Positions 54,758-62,162 of a DNA stretch of 64,000 nucleotides are shown here, piece after piece. Each line of letters begins with the position of its first letter. The first letter of the stretch is position 1. Where the stretch lies: the NCBI RefSeq assembly GCF_003651185.1, contig NZ_RCDC01000004.1, forward strand, positions 411,053-475,052, in the 5' to 3' direction. Position numbers and translations under genes: made by a program. The DNA comes from Stenotrophomonas rhizophila. GTDB lineage: Bacteria > Pseudomonadota > Gammaproteobacteria > Xanthomonadales > Xanthomonadaceae. Below the pieces are notes generated by a model. That model searched no databases and had not been told where the DNA came from. It worked only from the letters and a program-made list of their open reading frames with translations.

Positions 54758-54805
54758 ACACTACATATACGGTTGACGAGCTCCCACTACCCCACTATGT
54801 TGTGT
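54758..54805 (+). promoter_or_regulatory. nrdA promoter with two NrdR-box-like sites
   Basis: ACACTACATATACGGT (54758-54773, 13/16 to the NrdR consensus) and CCCCACTATGTTGTGT (54790-54805, 12/16) are centred 32 bp apart, the usual spacing of paired NrdR boxes. Between and across them lie TTGACG (54773-54778) and TATGTT (54796-54801) with a 17-bp spacer, a good sigma-70 promoter. NrdR would thus cover both -35 and -10 and repress when dATP is high. Confidence 0.7.
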
Positions 54806-55043
54806 CCATCGGCTCCCCGCTTCCGCCAGGCCCGGTGCACCGTTGCAACGCCGCGTTGCTGTTGAACGCCCCGTTGCGCCCACCTGACCGGCGCCTGGAA
54901 GCATGGCCCGTCGCCACCGATGTGAGCCTGCGGCGACGTATTCCTGCACACGCAGGGCCTGCCCACCAATCACGCCCTCTGTCCGGCTGCCGCACGGCTC
55001 TGCCGCGCCGCCTGCTGGGCTCTGCGCCATGCATGGAGAACGC
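54806..55043 (+). other. long nrdA leader
   Basis: If the promoter at 54773-54801 is used, the mRNA has a leader of about 235 nt. It is GC-rich, and the nrdA frame is open through its last 140 nt, but those codons are Arg/Cys/Pro-rich and unlike NrdA. No known riboswitch was recognised. The function of the leader is unknown. Confidence 0.35.
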
Positions 55044-57425
55044 ATGAACACCGACGACACCGTCGCTTCGACCCTCACCCCGCCCACGGACACCCCCGTT
55101 GATGCGGCCACCTGCAGTGAGACGCTGTGGATCACCAAGGAGGGCGGCAACCGACGCATGCCGTTCGACCAGGCGCGGCTGGAGCGCACCGTGCACAGCG
55201 TGCATGGCGAGTTCCCGCAGCTGGACGTGGCCGATTACCTGCGCAGCGTGCTGGGGCAGATCGCACGCCGACAGCAGCTCAGCGCCGATGAAATGGTGGA
55301 CCTGCTGATCCGCGAGGCGGAATCGCGCATCGACCTGACCGCGCCGGACTGGGAGCACTTCGCCGCCCGCCTCTATCTGCGCCGCCTGTACAAGCGCGCC
55401 AGCAAGAACCGTTTCTACGATGCCACGCTGAAGTACGGCTCGTATGTGGGTCTGCAGGAAAGCCTGGCGGACCGCAACGTGTATTCGATCGACATCCTCA
55501 AGGCCTATTCCAAGGACGAACTGGAGGAAGCCGGGCAGATGATCGAGCCCGAGCGCGACACCTTGTTCGCCTACAACGGCCTGTACCTGCTGGCCACCCG
55601 CTACCTCGCCACCGACCACTCGCGCGCCGTCTACGAGTTGCCGCAGGAGCGCTGGCTGACCATCGCGCTGTACCTGATGCAGCACGAACACGAGCACGGC
55701 GAGCGCTCACGGCGGCGGCGCATGCTGCTGGTGCGTGAGGCCTACTGGGCGCTGTCCAACCTGTACATGACGGTGGCGACGCCGACGCTTGCCAATGCCG
55801 GCAAAGTGGGCGGCCAGCTGTCGTCGTGCTTCATCGACACGGTGGACGACAGCCTGCAGGGCATCTACGACTCCAACACCGACGTGGCGCGAGTCTCCAA
55901 GCACGGCGGCGGCGTGGGCGCCTATCTGGGCTATGTACGCTCTGCGGGCTCCTCGATCCGCGGCGTGGCCAATTCCTCCGGCGGTGTGGTGCCGTGGATC
56001 AAGCAGCTCAACAACACCGCGGTGAGCGTAGATCAACTCGGCCAGCGCAAAGGCGCGATCGCGGTGTATCTGGATGTCTGGCACCGCGACATCGAGGCGT
56101 TTCTCGATCTGCGCCTGAACAACGGCGACCAGCGCCTGCGCGCGCACGATGTGTTCACCTCGGTGTGCCTGCCGGACCTGTTCATGGAAGCGGTGGAGCG
56201 GCGCGGCGACTGGTACCTGTTCGACCCGTATGAGGTGAAGCGGATCAAGGGCTGGTACCTGCAGGACTTCCACGATGAGCAGCGCGGCCAGGGCAGCTTC
56301 CGCGCGAAGTACGAGGAGGTCGTCGCCGACGAGCGCATCAGCCGGCGCACCCTCAAGGCCATCGAGCTGTTCAAGCGGATCATGGTCAGCCAGCTGGAGA
56401 CCGGCAACCCCTTCATGTTCTACCGGGACGAAGTGAACCGGATGAACCCGAACAAGCATGCCGGCAGCATCTACTCCAGCAACCTGTGCACGGAGATCCT
56501 GCAGAACATGAGCCCCACCCGCATGATCCAGGAGATGATCAGCGGCGACCAGATCGTGACGACCAAACAGGCCGGCGACTTCGTGGTGTGCAACCTGTCT
56601 TCGATCAACCTGGGCCGCGCGGTGACGGCCGCCCCGGACCTGCTGAGCAGCGATGTACTTGAGCGGCTGGTGCCAATCCAGGTGCGGATGCTGGACAACG
56701 TGATCGACCTCAATCAGCTGCCGGTGCCACAGGCCACCATCACCAACCGCAAGTACCGCGCGATCGGGCTGGGCACCTTCGGCTGGCATCACCTGCTGGC
56801 CCTGCAGCAGATCGAATGGAACTCCGCCCAGGCCGAGGACTACGCCGACAGCCTGTACGAGCGCATCAACTACCTGACCATCCAGGCCAGCATGACCCTG
56901 GCCAAGGAAAAGGGGCGCTACAGCGCGTTCGTCGGCAGCGACTGGCAGAACGGTGAGTACTTCCGCGCCCGTGGCTATGACAGCCCGGCCTGGCGGGAAC
57001 TGGCGGCGCAGGTGGGCGTCAACGGGCTGCGCAACGGCTGGCTGATGGCGGTGGCACCGAACATGAGCACCGCCCAGATCGCCGGCTCCACGGCCTCGAT
57101 CGATCCGGTGTACGGCGCGTTCTACTACGAAGAAAAGAAGGATTTCCGCCGCCCGGTCGCCGCACCGGGGCTGTCGCTGGAGACCTACCCGTACTACGAG
57201 AAAGGCGCCTACCGGGTGGACCAGTTCGCCAGCATCCGCCAGAACGCCCGCCGCCAGCGCCACGTGGACCAGTCGATCAGCTTCAACCTGTATGTGCCGA
57301 GCACCATCCGCGCCAGCACCCTGCTCGCGCTGCACATGAGTGCCTGGCGCGAAGGGCTGAAGACGACCTACTACGTGCGCTCCAACGACATAGACATTTC
57401 TGAGTGCGAATGGTGCAGCAGCTGA
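55044..57425 (+). CDS. nrdA: class Ia ribonucleotide reductase large (alpha) subunit
   Basis: 793-residue NrdA. N-terminal ATP-cone-like region (ITKEGGNRRMPFDQARLERT, about residues 25-115), then the ten-stranded barrel. Catalytic set: Cys262 (LSSCFID) and Cys516 (VVCNLSS) as the redox pair, Cys482 in NLCTEI with Asn480 and Glu484, and the C-terminal relay CEWCSS (Cys788, Cys791). Start 55044 has GGAGA 5 nt upstream. It reduces ribonucleoside diphosphates with NrdB. The presence of an ATP cone suggests feedback inhibition by dATP. Confidence 0.95.
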   Translation: MNTDDTVASTLTPPTDTPVDAATCSETLWITKEGGNRRMPFDQARLERTVHSVHGEFPQLDVADYLRSVLGQIARRQQLSADEMVDLLIREAESRIDLTAPDWEHFAARLYLRRLYKRASKNRFYDATLKYGSYVGLQESLADRNVYSIDILKAYSKDELEEAGQMIEPERDTLFAYNGLYLLATRYLATDHSRAVYELPQERWLTIALYLMQHEHEHGERSRRRRMLLVREAYWALSNLYMTVATPTLANAGKVGGQLSSCFIDTVDDSLQGIYDSNTDVARVSKHGGGVGAYLGYVRSAGSSIRGVANSSGGVVPWIKQLNNTAVSVDQLGQRKGAIAVYLDVWHRDIEAFLDLRLNNGDQRLRAHDVFTSVCLPDLFMEAVERRGDWYLFDPYEVKRIKGWYLQDFHDEQRGQGSFRAKYEEVVADERISRRTLKAIELFKRIMVSQLETGNPFMFYRDEVNRMNPNKHAGSIYSSNLCTEILQNMSPTRMIQEMISGDQIVTTKQAGDFVVCNLSSINLGRAVTAAPDLLSSDVLERLVPIQVRMLDNVIDLNQLPVPQATITNRKYRAIGLGTFGWHHLLALQQIEWNSAQAEDYADSLYERINYLTIQASMTLAKEKGRYSAFVGSDWQNGEYFRARGYDSPAWRELAAQVGVNGLRNGWLMAVAPNMSTAQIAGSTASIDPVYGAFYYEEKKDFRRPVAAPGLSLETYPYYEKGAYRVDQFASIRQNARRQRHVDQSISFNLYVPSTIRASTLLALHMSAWREGLKTTYYVRSNDIDISECEWCSS

Positions 57426-57515
57426 CGTACGTCAGCCCGGTAGCTGACCGGTAGTGCCGGCCGCTGGCCGGCAACCCCACACATGCCCCGGTAGTGCCGG
57501 CCGCTGGCCGGCAAC
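57421..57515. repeat. 16-bp palindrome and two GTAG (SMAG-like) REP elements
   Basis: GCTGACGTACGTCAGC, a perfect palindrome that includes the nrdA stop codon (57421-57436), is followed by two identical 25-bp units (57451-57475 and 57491-57515) starting GTAGTGCCGGCC and folding TGCCGGCC-GCT-GGCCGGCA. The units are in direct orientation, 40 bp apart. They match the GTAG-type repeats described from Stenotrophomonas maltophilia and separate nrdA from nrdB, where they may affect mRNA stability. Confidence 0.8.
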
Positions 57516-57550
57516 TCGCACTGCCAGAAGAGAAACTAGGACACACCCCG

Positions 57551-58591
57551 ATGGCCATCCCCCTCGAACGCATCAAGATCCTCGAACCGCGCCACCCCAA
57601 CCGCTCCACCGGCATCATCAACGGCCGCACCAGCGGCATCCTCAACTGGAACGATATCCCCTACCCGTCCTTCTACCGCGCGTACAAGGAGCTTTCGACC
57701 AACTTCTGGATTCCCGACGAAGTCGACATGAAGGGCGACGCGCGCCAGTACGGCGAGCTCAATGCGCGCGAGAAGAACGCCTACGACTCGATCATCGGCC
57801 TGCTGGCCACGCTGGACTCGCCGCAGACGCGCTTCATCTACAACGTTGCCGAGTACATCACCGATCCCGCCGCGCACGCCAATGCCGCGATCATCGGCCA
57901 GCAGGAAGTGATCCACAACGAGAGCTACAGCTACGTACTCGCCTCGATCGCCGGGCTGGCCGACCAGAACCGCGTGTTCGAGATCGCCCGTACCCACCCG
58001 ACCATCCTGGCCCGCAACGCGCCGATCATGCAGTCCTACGATGACTTCATGCGCGAGAAGACCGCCGAGACGCTGATCCGCGCATTGATCCAGTCCTCGA
58101 TCCTGGAAGGCATCAACTTCTACTCCGGCTTCGCGTTCTTCTACAACCTGGTCCGCCAGAACCGCATGACCGGTACCGGCAAGATCATCAGCTTCATCAA
58201 CCGCGACGAGCTGGCCCACACCAAGTTCATCAGCGAACTGATCCGCGCCATCATCGGCGAGAATCCGGCGCTGCAGGGCGAGCAGCTGACCGCCTACGTG
58301 CATGAGGCCTTCGAGCACGCCATCCAGCTGGAAACGCGCTGGACCGGCGAGGTGCTGGACGGCATCGACGGCATCGACGTGGACGAGATGATCCGCTACG
58401 TGAAGTACCGCGCCAACAAGATGGCCGGCATGCTGGGCATCGAGAAGCTGTACAGCGAGACCAATGTCAACGTGATGCCGTGGATCAAGGCCTACGCCGA
58501 CAACTTCACCGAGACCAAGACCGACTTCTTCGAAATGCGCAACGCCAGTTACAAGAAGACCAACGCGGACAACGGGTTTGACGACCTGTAA
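57551..58591 (+). CDS. nrdB: class Ia ribonucleotide reductase small (beta) subunit
   Basis: 346-residue ferritin-like subunit that holds the di-iron centre and tyrosyl radical. Seen: Glu119, His122 and Tyr126 in QEVIHNESYSY (radical Tyr, as Tyr122 of E. coli), SSILEGINFYSGFAFFY, and the second helix ligands in NRDELAHTKF. The C-terminal tail NADNGFDDL contacts NrdA. It lies 125 bp after nrdA beyond the REP pair. AGGA 11 nt upstream is a weak ribosome binding site. Confidence 0.95.
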   Translation: MAIPLERIKILEPRHPNRSTGIINGRTSGILNWNDIPYPSFYRAYKELSTNFWIPDEVDMKGDARQYGELNAREKNAYDSIIGLLATLDSPQTRFIYNVAEYITDPAAHANAAIIGQQEVIHNESYSYVLASIAGLADQNRVFEIARTHPTILARNAPIMQSYDDFMREKTAETLIRALIQSSILEGINFYSGFAFFYNLVRQNRMTGTGKIISFINRDELAHTKFISELIRAIIGENPALQGEQLTAYVHEAFEHAIQLETRWTGEVLDGIDGIDVDEMIRYVKYRANKMAGMLGIEKLYSETNVNVMPWIKAYADNFTETKTDFFEMRNASYKKTNADNGFDDL

Positions 58592-58603
58592 GGAGGCATG
58601 GCG

Positions 58604-59068
58604 ATGCACATCCTGCTGGCCTTCGCCTCGCTGAGCGGCAACACCCGCGAGGTGGCCACGTTGATCCGGGCGCGCTGCGAGGCACTGGGGCACCGGGTGG
58701 ACTGGGTCGACGTGGATGCCGTTGACGCGGCCGTGGCGCTGGCGGGAGAGCCACCTGCCCTGTGCCTGGTCGGTTCCTGGACGGACAACGCCGGGCGTAC
58801 CCCGGCGGAGATGAAGGACTGCGTGGCCGCGCTGCGTGATCGCTTCGGGCTGCCACTGCCGTTCCCGGTGGCGGTATTCGGTACCGGCGAGACCCAATGG
58901 GGCGAGGAGTACTACTGCGGCGCCGCCCACCGGCTGGCGCGGTTCTTCGGCGCCCCGTACCCGGTGCTGGAGATCGAGCAGATGCCGCACGGCGCCGAAG
59001 ACACCCACACCATCCACCACTGGACCGACACCGTGTTGGCCCATACCCAGAGCCCTACGACATGCTGA
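58604..59068 (+). CDS. flavodoxin-family protein
   Basis: 154-residue flavodoxin-like protein; the FMN phosphate loop reads FASLSGNTREVATL. Later LCLVGSWTDNAGRTP and VFGTGETQWGEEYYCGAA match the FMN isoalloxazine loops. The second ATG (58604) is the better start, with AGGAGG 7 nt upstream; the first (58598) is only 1 nt from it. It lies 12 bp after nrdB, so it may activate NrdB as YfaE does in E. coli or NrdI in class Ib systems, although it lacks clear NrdI marks. Confidence 0.8.
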   Translation: MHILLAFASLSGNTREVATLIRARCEALGHRVDWVDVDAVDAAVALAGEPPALCLVGSWTDNAGRTPAEMKDCVAALRDRFGLPLPFPVAVFGTGETQWGEEYYCGAAHRLARFFGAPYPVLEIEQMPHGAEDTHTIHHWTDTVLAHTQSPTTC

Positions 59069-59385
59069 CCCTGCACGCCCAGACCCCCGAGGATTACCAC
59101 GCCGCCCTGCGCGAGCACCCGGCCCTGCTGGTGGATTTCCACAAGGACGACTGCCCGGGGTGCCGGATGCTGGAGATGTCGTTGGCCAGTGTCGCTGGCG
59201 CGATTGAAGACGCTGGCATGACCCTGCTGAAGGTCAGACTCGAGACGGTTGGAGAGGGATTGTTCCGCGAGCTCGGGTTGCGCCAGACCCCCACGTTGCT
59301 GGTGGTCCGCGACGGTCACGAAACCGCGCGGCTGGCGGGATTCCAGTCGCCGAAGCAGATTCTTGGCGTGCTGGGCGCTGGATGA
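59062..59385 (+). CDS. thioredoxin-like protein, CPGC active site
   Basis: 107-residue thioredoxin-fold protein: LLVDFHKDDCPGCRML with Cys31 and Cys34, and the cis-Pro loop RQTPTLLVV. CPGC replaces the classical CGPC. It overlaps the flavodoxin gene by 7 bp and ends the nrdA-nrdB-flavodoxin-thioredoxin operon, so it is a good candidate for a dedicated electron donor to NrdA, as NrdH is for class Ib enzymes. Confidence 0.85.
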   Translation: MLTLHAQTPEDYHAALREHPALLVDFHKDDCPGCRMLEMSLASVAGAIEDAGMTLLKVRLETVGEGLFRELGLRQTPTLLVVRDGHETARLAGFQSPKQILGVLGAG

Positions 59386-59630
59386 CGCATATGTGCACGT
59401 TTGGACTCGCTAATGCGGCGCGACTGCCGCTGGCTGGCGCCTCGCCAGTGCGCCACGTCGCCGTGACAAACTGGGCCTATCGGCATATACGGATTGCAGC
59501 CTCTTAAACGCACTGAGTCGATTAGATCTTTCGATCCAAACTCACATTGGGCGTTGCGTTGCAAAAATCGAAATGCTCTGCATCCACTATCAGCGTGCCT
59601 GAATGATCAGGCCCATGACGGAGAGATATC

Positions 59631-59855
59631 ATGCAGATGGTCAGATTATTGTCCGCAGCTATCATCTCGGGGGTCGCCGTATTCACAGCATACGTGGCGG
59701 AAGGCGCACCTCCGTTCTGTGAAAAGCAATGCGACTATGGTTACAAGGCCTGCCTGAGGATAGGGGAGGAGCCGGTAAAGTGTAGGGAGGAGTATGCGAA
59801 CTGCATGCAAGCTTGCAGAGACCACTCGGAACTAGCTACAGACATTCTGAGGTAG
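59631..59855 (+). CDS. small exported cysteine-rich protein
   Basis: 74-residue protein. Signal peptide MQMVRLLSAAIISGVAVFTAYVAEGA, then a mature part of about 48 residues with six cysteines in the pattern CxxxC-x7-C-x10-C-x6-C-x3-C (CEKQC ... CMQAC), probably a helical hairpin with three disulfides. GGAGAG lies 5 nt before the ATG. The surrounding DNA (about 59480-60080) is clearly richer in A+T than the rest of the window, suggesting acquisition from elsewhere. No family recognised; it might be a small toxin, inhibitor or metal binder. Confidence 0.65.
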   Translation: MQMVRLLSAAIISGVAVFTAYVAEGAPPFCEKQCDYGYKACLRIGEEPVKCREEYANCMQACRDHSELATDILR

Positions 59856-59909
59856 GGGGAGATCGCCACGTGGAATCGTCGCAGGCCAACCTTGGTCTGC
59901 GACTACTTC

Positions 59910-60118
59910 GGGTGCCTATCAATATTGAATCGCAATCGAACTCCCTAGCTCATCGGCAAGCTCTACGTCCAAACCACTCCGATAATAAACCCGCGACCGG
60001 GACACATCACTTCAATTGAAGCGCTATCTGCAATTGCAGACAGCACTCCATTCTTTACTTCATATGGCCAGCGAACATAGAGGCCCGATGCTGTCGTCAG
60101 CCATTCCGTGTAATCGGC
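59910..60118 (-). pseudogene. possible frameshifted gene remnant
   Basis: On the minus strand from about 60118 the frame reads DYTEWLTTASGLYVRWPYEV, continues through KNGVLSAIADSASIEVMC and stops at 59963; in the next frame VELADELGSSIAIQY runs to a stop at about 59924. Both halves look like real protein, and joining them by a one-base shift gives a continuous C-terminus. The 5' part is missing: it runs into the end of the DUF3817 gene. Function unknown. Confidence 0.35.
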
Positions 60119-60435
60119 GCCAACAAGAGCCCACGACGCTTGAACCACCACTCCAACGGCAGCGTCACCAGCGGCGGCACCGCAGCAGCCAATGCCAGCA
60201 GCGCGGCCCACCACGGCCAACGCAGGCGGATCGCGGCGAGCACCGATACCACCACGTAGACCATGAAGGCCACACCGTGCACCGGGCCGAAGATCTTGAC
60301 CCCGACCGGGGTCGGATCGGCTGCCTGGTACTTGAAGTACATGCCGATCAACAGGCCGGCCCAGGTCAGGGCTTCAACGAAAGCGACCGTGGCGAACACG
60401 CGGCCCATGGGGCTGATTGGCAAGGCACGCTTCAA
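60097..60435 (-). CDS. DUF3817 inner-membrane protein
   Basis: 112-residue protein with three membrane helices: MGRVFATVAFVEALTWAGLL, VHGVAFMVYVVVSVLAAIRL and WWAALLALAAAVPPLVTLPL. The pattern with GxKIFGPVHGVAF and the closing EWWFKRRGLL is that of DUF3817 (YdzA-like). Function of the family is not known. Upstream on the minus strand are TTCGCA-18 bp-TATGAT, a fair promoter, and an overlapping Fur-box-like site. Confidence 0.85.
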   Translation of the reverse strand: MKRALPISPMGRVFATVAFVEALTWAGLLIGMYFKYQAADPTPVGVKIFGPVHGVAFMVYVVVSVLAAIRLRWPWWAALLALAAAVPPLVTLPLEWWFKRRGLLLAPITRNG

Positions 60436-60487
60436 GATGGGCTCGGGGTCGTAACGGAAAGGACCCGCATCATAGCCAGCGAACGGT

Positions 60488-60506
60488 TTTGATGCGAATC
60501 ATTCTC
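60488..60506 (-). promoter_or_regulatory. Fur-box-like site upstream of DUF3817
   Basis: TTTGATGCGAATCATTCTC matches the 19-bp Fur consensus at 13 positions, including GCGAATCATTCTC. It overlaps the -35 candidate (TTCGCA) of the DUF3817 gene, 53 bp before its start, so iron-dependent repression is likely. Confidence 0.6.
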
Positions 60507-60530
60507 AGCATGCGGCGCCGGCCCTGCCGA

Positions 60531-62162
60531 TCACCAGCGTGCACTGATGCGGAAGTCGGCGCGCAGGCTGTCATCGTCCTGCAGCACTTTGTCCAGTGGG
60601 TGGCCCAGGTCAAGGCTGTAGCTGTAGCGCTTGGCGAGCTGTCCATTCAGGCCGACGCCGACGCTGCTGATGCTGGCCGAGGTGGGGTAGTCGCCACGTA
60701 CCTCGCCATGATCGAAGAACACGTAGACATCGTGCGCCTGCCGATAGGGCCGGTGCAGTTCGACGCTGCCGAAGTAGCCTTTCACCCCGGAAAGGGTGCC
60801 GCGAACATAGCCACGCACGCTGCCGATGCCGCCCACCTGGAACAGGTTGCTTGAGGGCAGGAAGTCGCCGTTGCTGAACTGCCAACCCAGCTGTGCGCGG
60901 TACAGCAGGCCGCTGCTGCCGATGCGCTGGGTCCAGCTGGTGGATCCGTTGGCGGTCGTGAAGGCACGCCCTTCGGCCAGCGTCTCATCGGTGCGGATGC
61001 GCGAGACGCCCTGATAGAACGTCCAGTCGTAGCCGTCATTGCGATAGCCGGTGCTGACACCCAGGGTCACCGTGGTCGAATCGACCTCCGACACCCGCAC
61101 ATCACCGATATCGGACACGGAGTTGCTGCGCGAGACGTTGGCGATGGTGGACAGCAGCCAGTTCGGCGTGGCCACCCACGGCTGGGTGAAATCCAGACCA
61201 TAGCTGGTCGACTCGCCAGTGATGTCCAGGGCGCGGTAGGCACCGTCGATGATGTTGATCTGGCTGCGCGACACGCTGGCGCCGACACGGCCGTTGCGCG
61301 TGTTGACGATACCGGAGTAGCCGATGCGCCCTTCCAGGCCACCGCGCGACCACGCCACCGAGCCGGCCAGCAGGTCACTGATCCCCGCCAGACCCCAGAA
61401 CTGGCCATGCGCACCGTAGCGCTCGCGGCCGGTGGTCTCTACGCCGGAATTATCGACGAATACGCCCCAGTTGCTTCGGTCCGGCACCTCCGCCAGCAGC
61501 ACGATATCGGTCTGGCCGGCGGCCTGGCCGGGCCGCATCAGTGCACGCACCTGCAGATCGGTGGTGCGGTTGAGGTAGATCAGCTCATCGCGCAGGTGAT
61601 CGCTGCGCACCACCTCCCCTACCGGCTGCCGCACCCGCCGCTCCACAAAGCGCACCGGCACCTTGCCCTCCCCGGTCACCTCCAGCGTACCCAGCGTGCC
61701 TTCCAGCAGGGTGACGTCAACGCGCCCTTCGTTGATCGACTGCTCGCGCAGAAGCGCGCGTGCCGTACTGATCCCGGCTGCCTCGTAAGCTGCATTGACG
61801 TCGGCCACCAGTGTCTCCAGCTCGGCCAAGTGGACCTCGCGCCCCTGGTAGCGGGCGGCGATCGCATCGAGCGTGGCCTTCGGCAGCAGCGCCGATGGAC
61901 TGAAACGCACCTCGTTGAGCACGAAGCTGCCACGGACATCGGCCAGCCCGCGTTGCCCGGCCGGCGGAGGCGCCGGCTGCACCGGGTCCACCACCGGGCG
62001 CTCCGGCTGCAGCGGCTGGCGCTGCTCGTAGTAGCCGTCAATGCGCTGTGCGGTGTCCTTCCCCGCGGTGCCACTACTGTTCTGCGCATGTGCAAGACAG
62101 GGCAGCAGCGCGCTGCCGATCAGGAACATCCCTCGGTACATGGTGTGTTTTCCGTCGTTCAT
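60531..62162 (-). CDS. two-partner secretion transporter TpsB (ShlB/FhaC family)
   Basis: 543-residue outer-membrane Omp85-type transporter. Signal peptide MYRGMFLIGSALLPCLAHA, a Pro/Gln-rich linker (residues 45-72), POTRA domains (FVLNEVRFSPSALLPKATLD; LEGTLGTLEVTGEG) and a 16-stranded barrel with the conserved loop L6 motif GGIGSVRGYVRG and C-terminal DDSLRADFRISARW. It secretes the TpsA protein encoded just upstream, whose stop overlaps this start (TGATG). Confidence 0.93.
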   Translation of the reverse strand: MNDGKHTMYRGMFLIGSALLPCLAHAQNSSGTAGKDTAQRIDGYYEQRQPLQPERPVVDPVQPAPPPAGQRGLADVRGSFVLNEVRFSPSALLPKATLDAIAARYQGREVHLAELETLVADVNAAYEAAGISTARALLREQSINEGRVDVTLLEGTLGTLEVTGEGKVPVRFVERRVRQPVGEVVRSDHLRDELIYLNRTTDLQVRALMRPGQAAGQTDIVLLAEVPDRSNWGVFVDNSGVETTGRERYGAHGQFWGLAGISDLLAGSVAWSRGGLEGRIGYSGIVNTRNGRVGASVSRSQINIIDGAYRALDITGESTSYGLDFTQPWVATPNWLLSTIANVSRSNSVSDIGDVRVSEVDSTTVTLGVSTGYRNDGYDWTFYQGVSRIRTDETLAEGRAFTTANGSTSWTQRIGSSGLLYRAQLGWQFSNGDFLPSSNLFQVGGIGSVRGYVRGTLSGVKGYFGSVELHRPYRQAHDVYVFFDHGEVRGDYPTSASISSVGVGLNGQLAKRYSYSLDLGHPLDKVLQDDDSLRADFRISARW

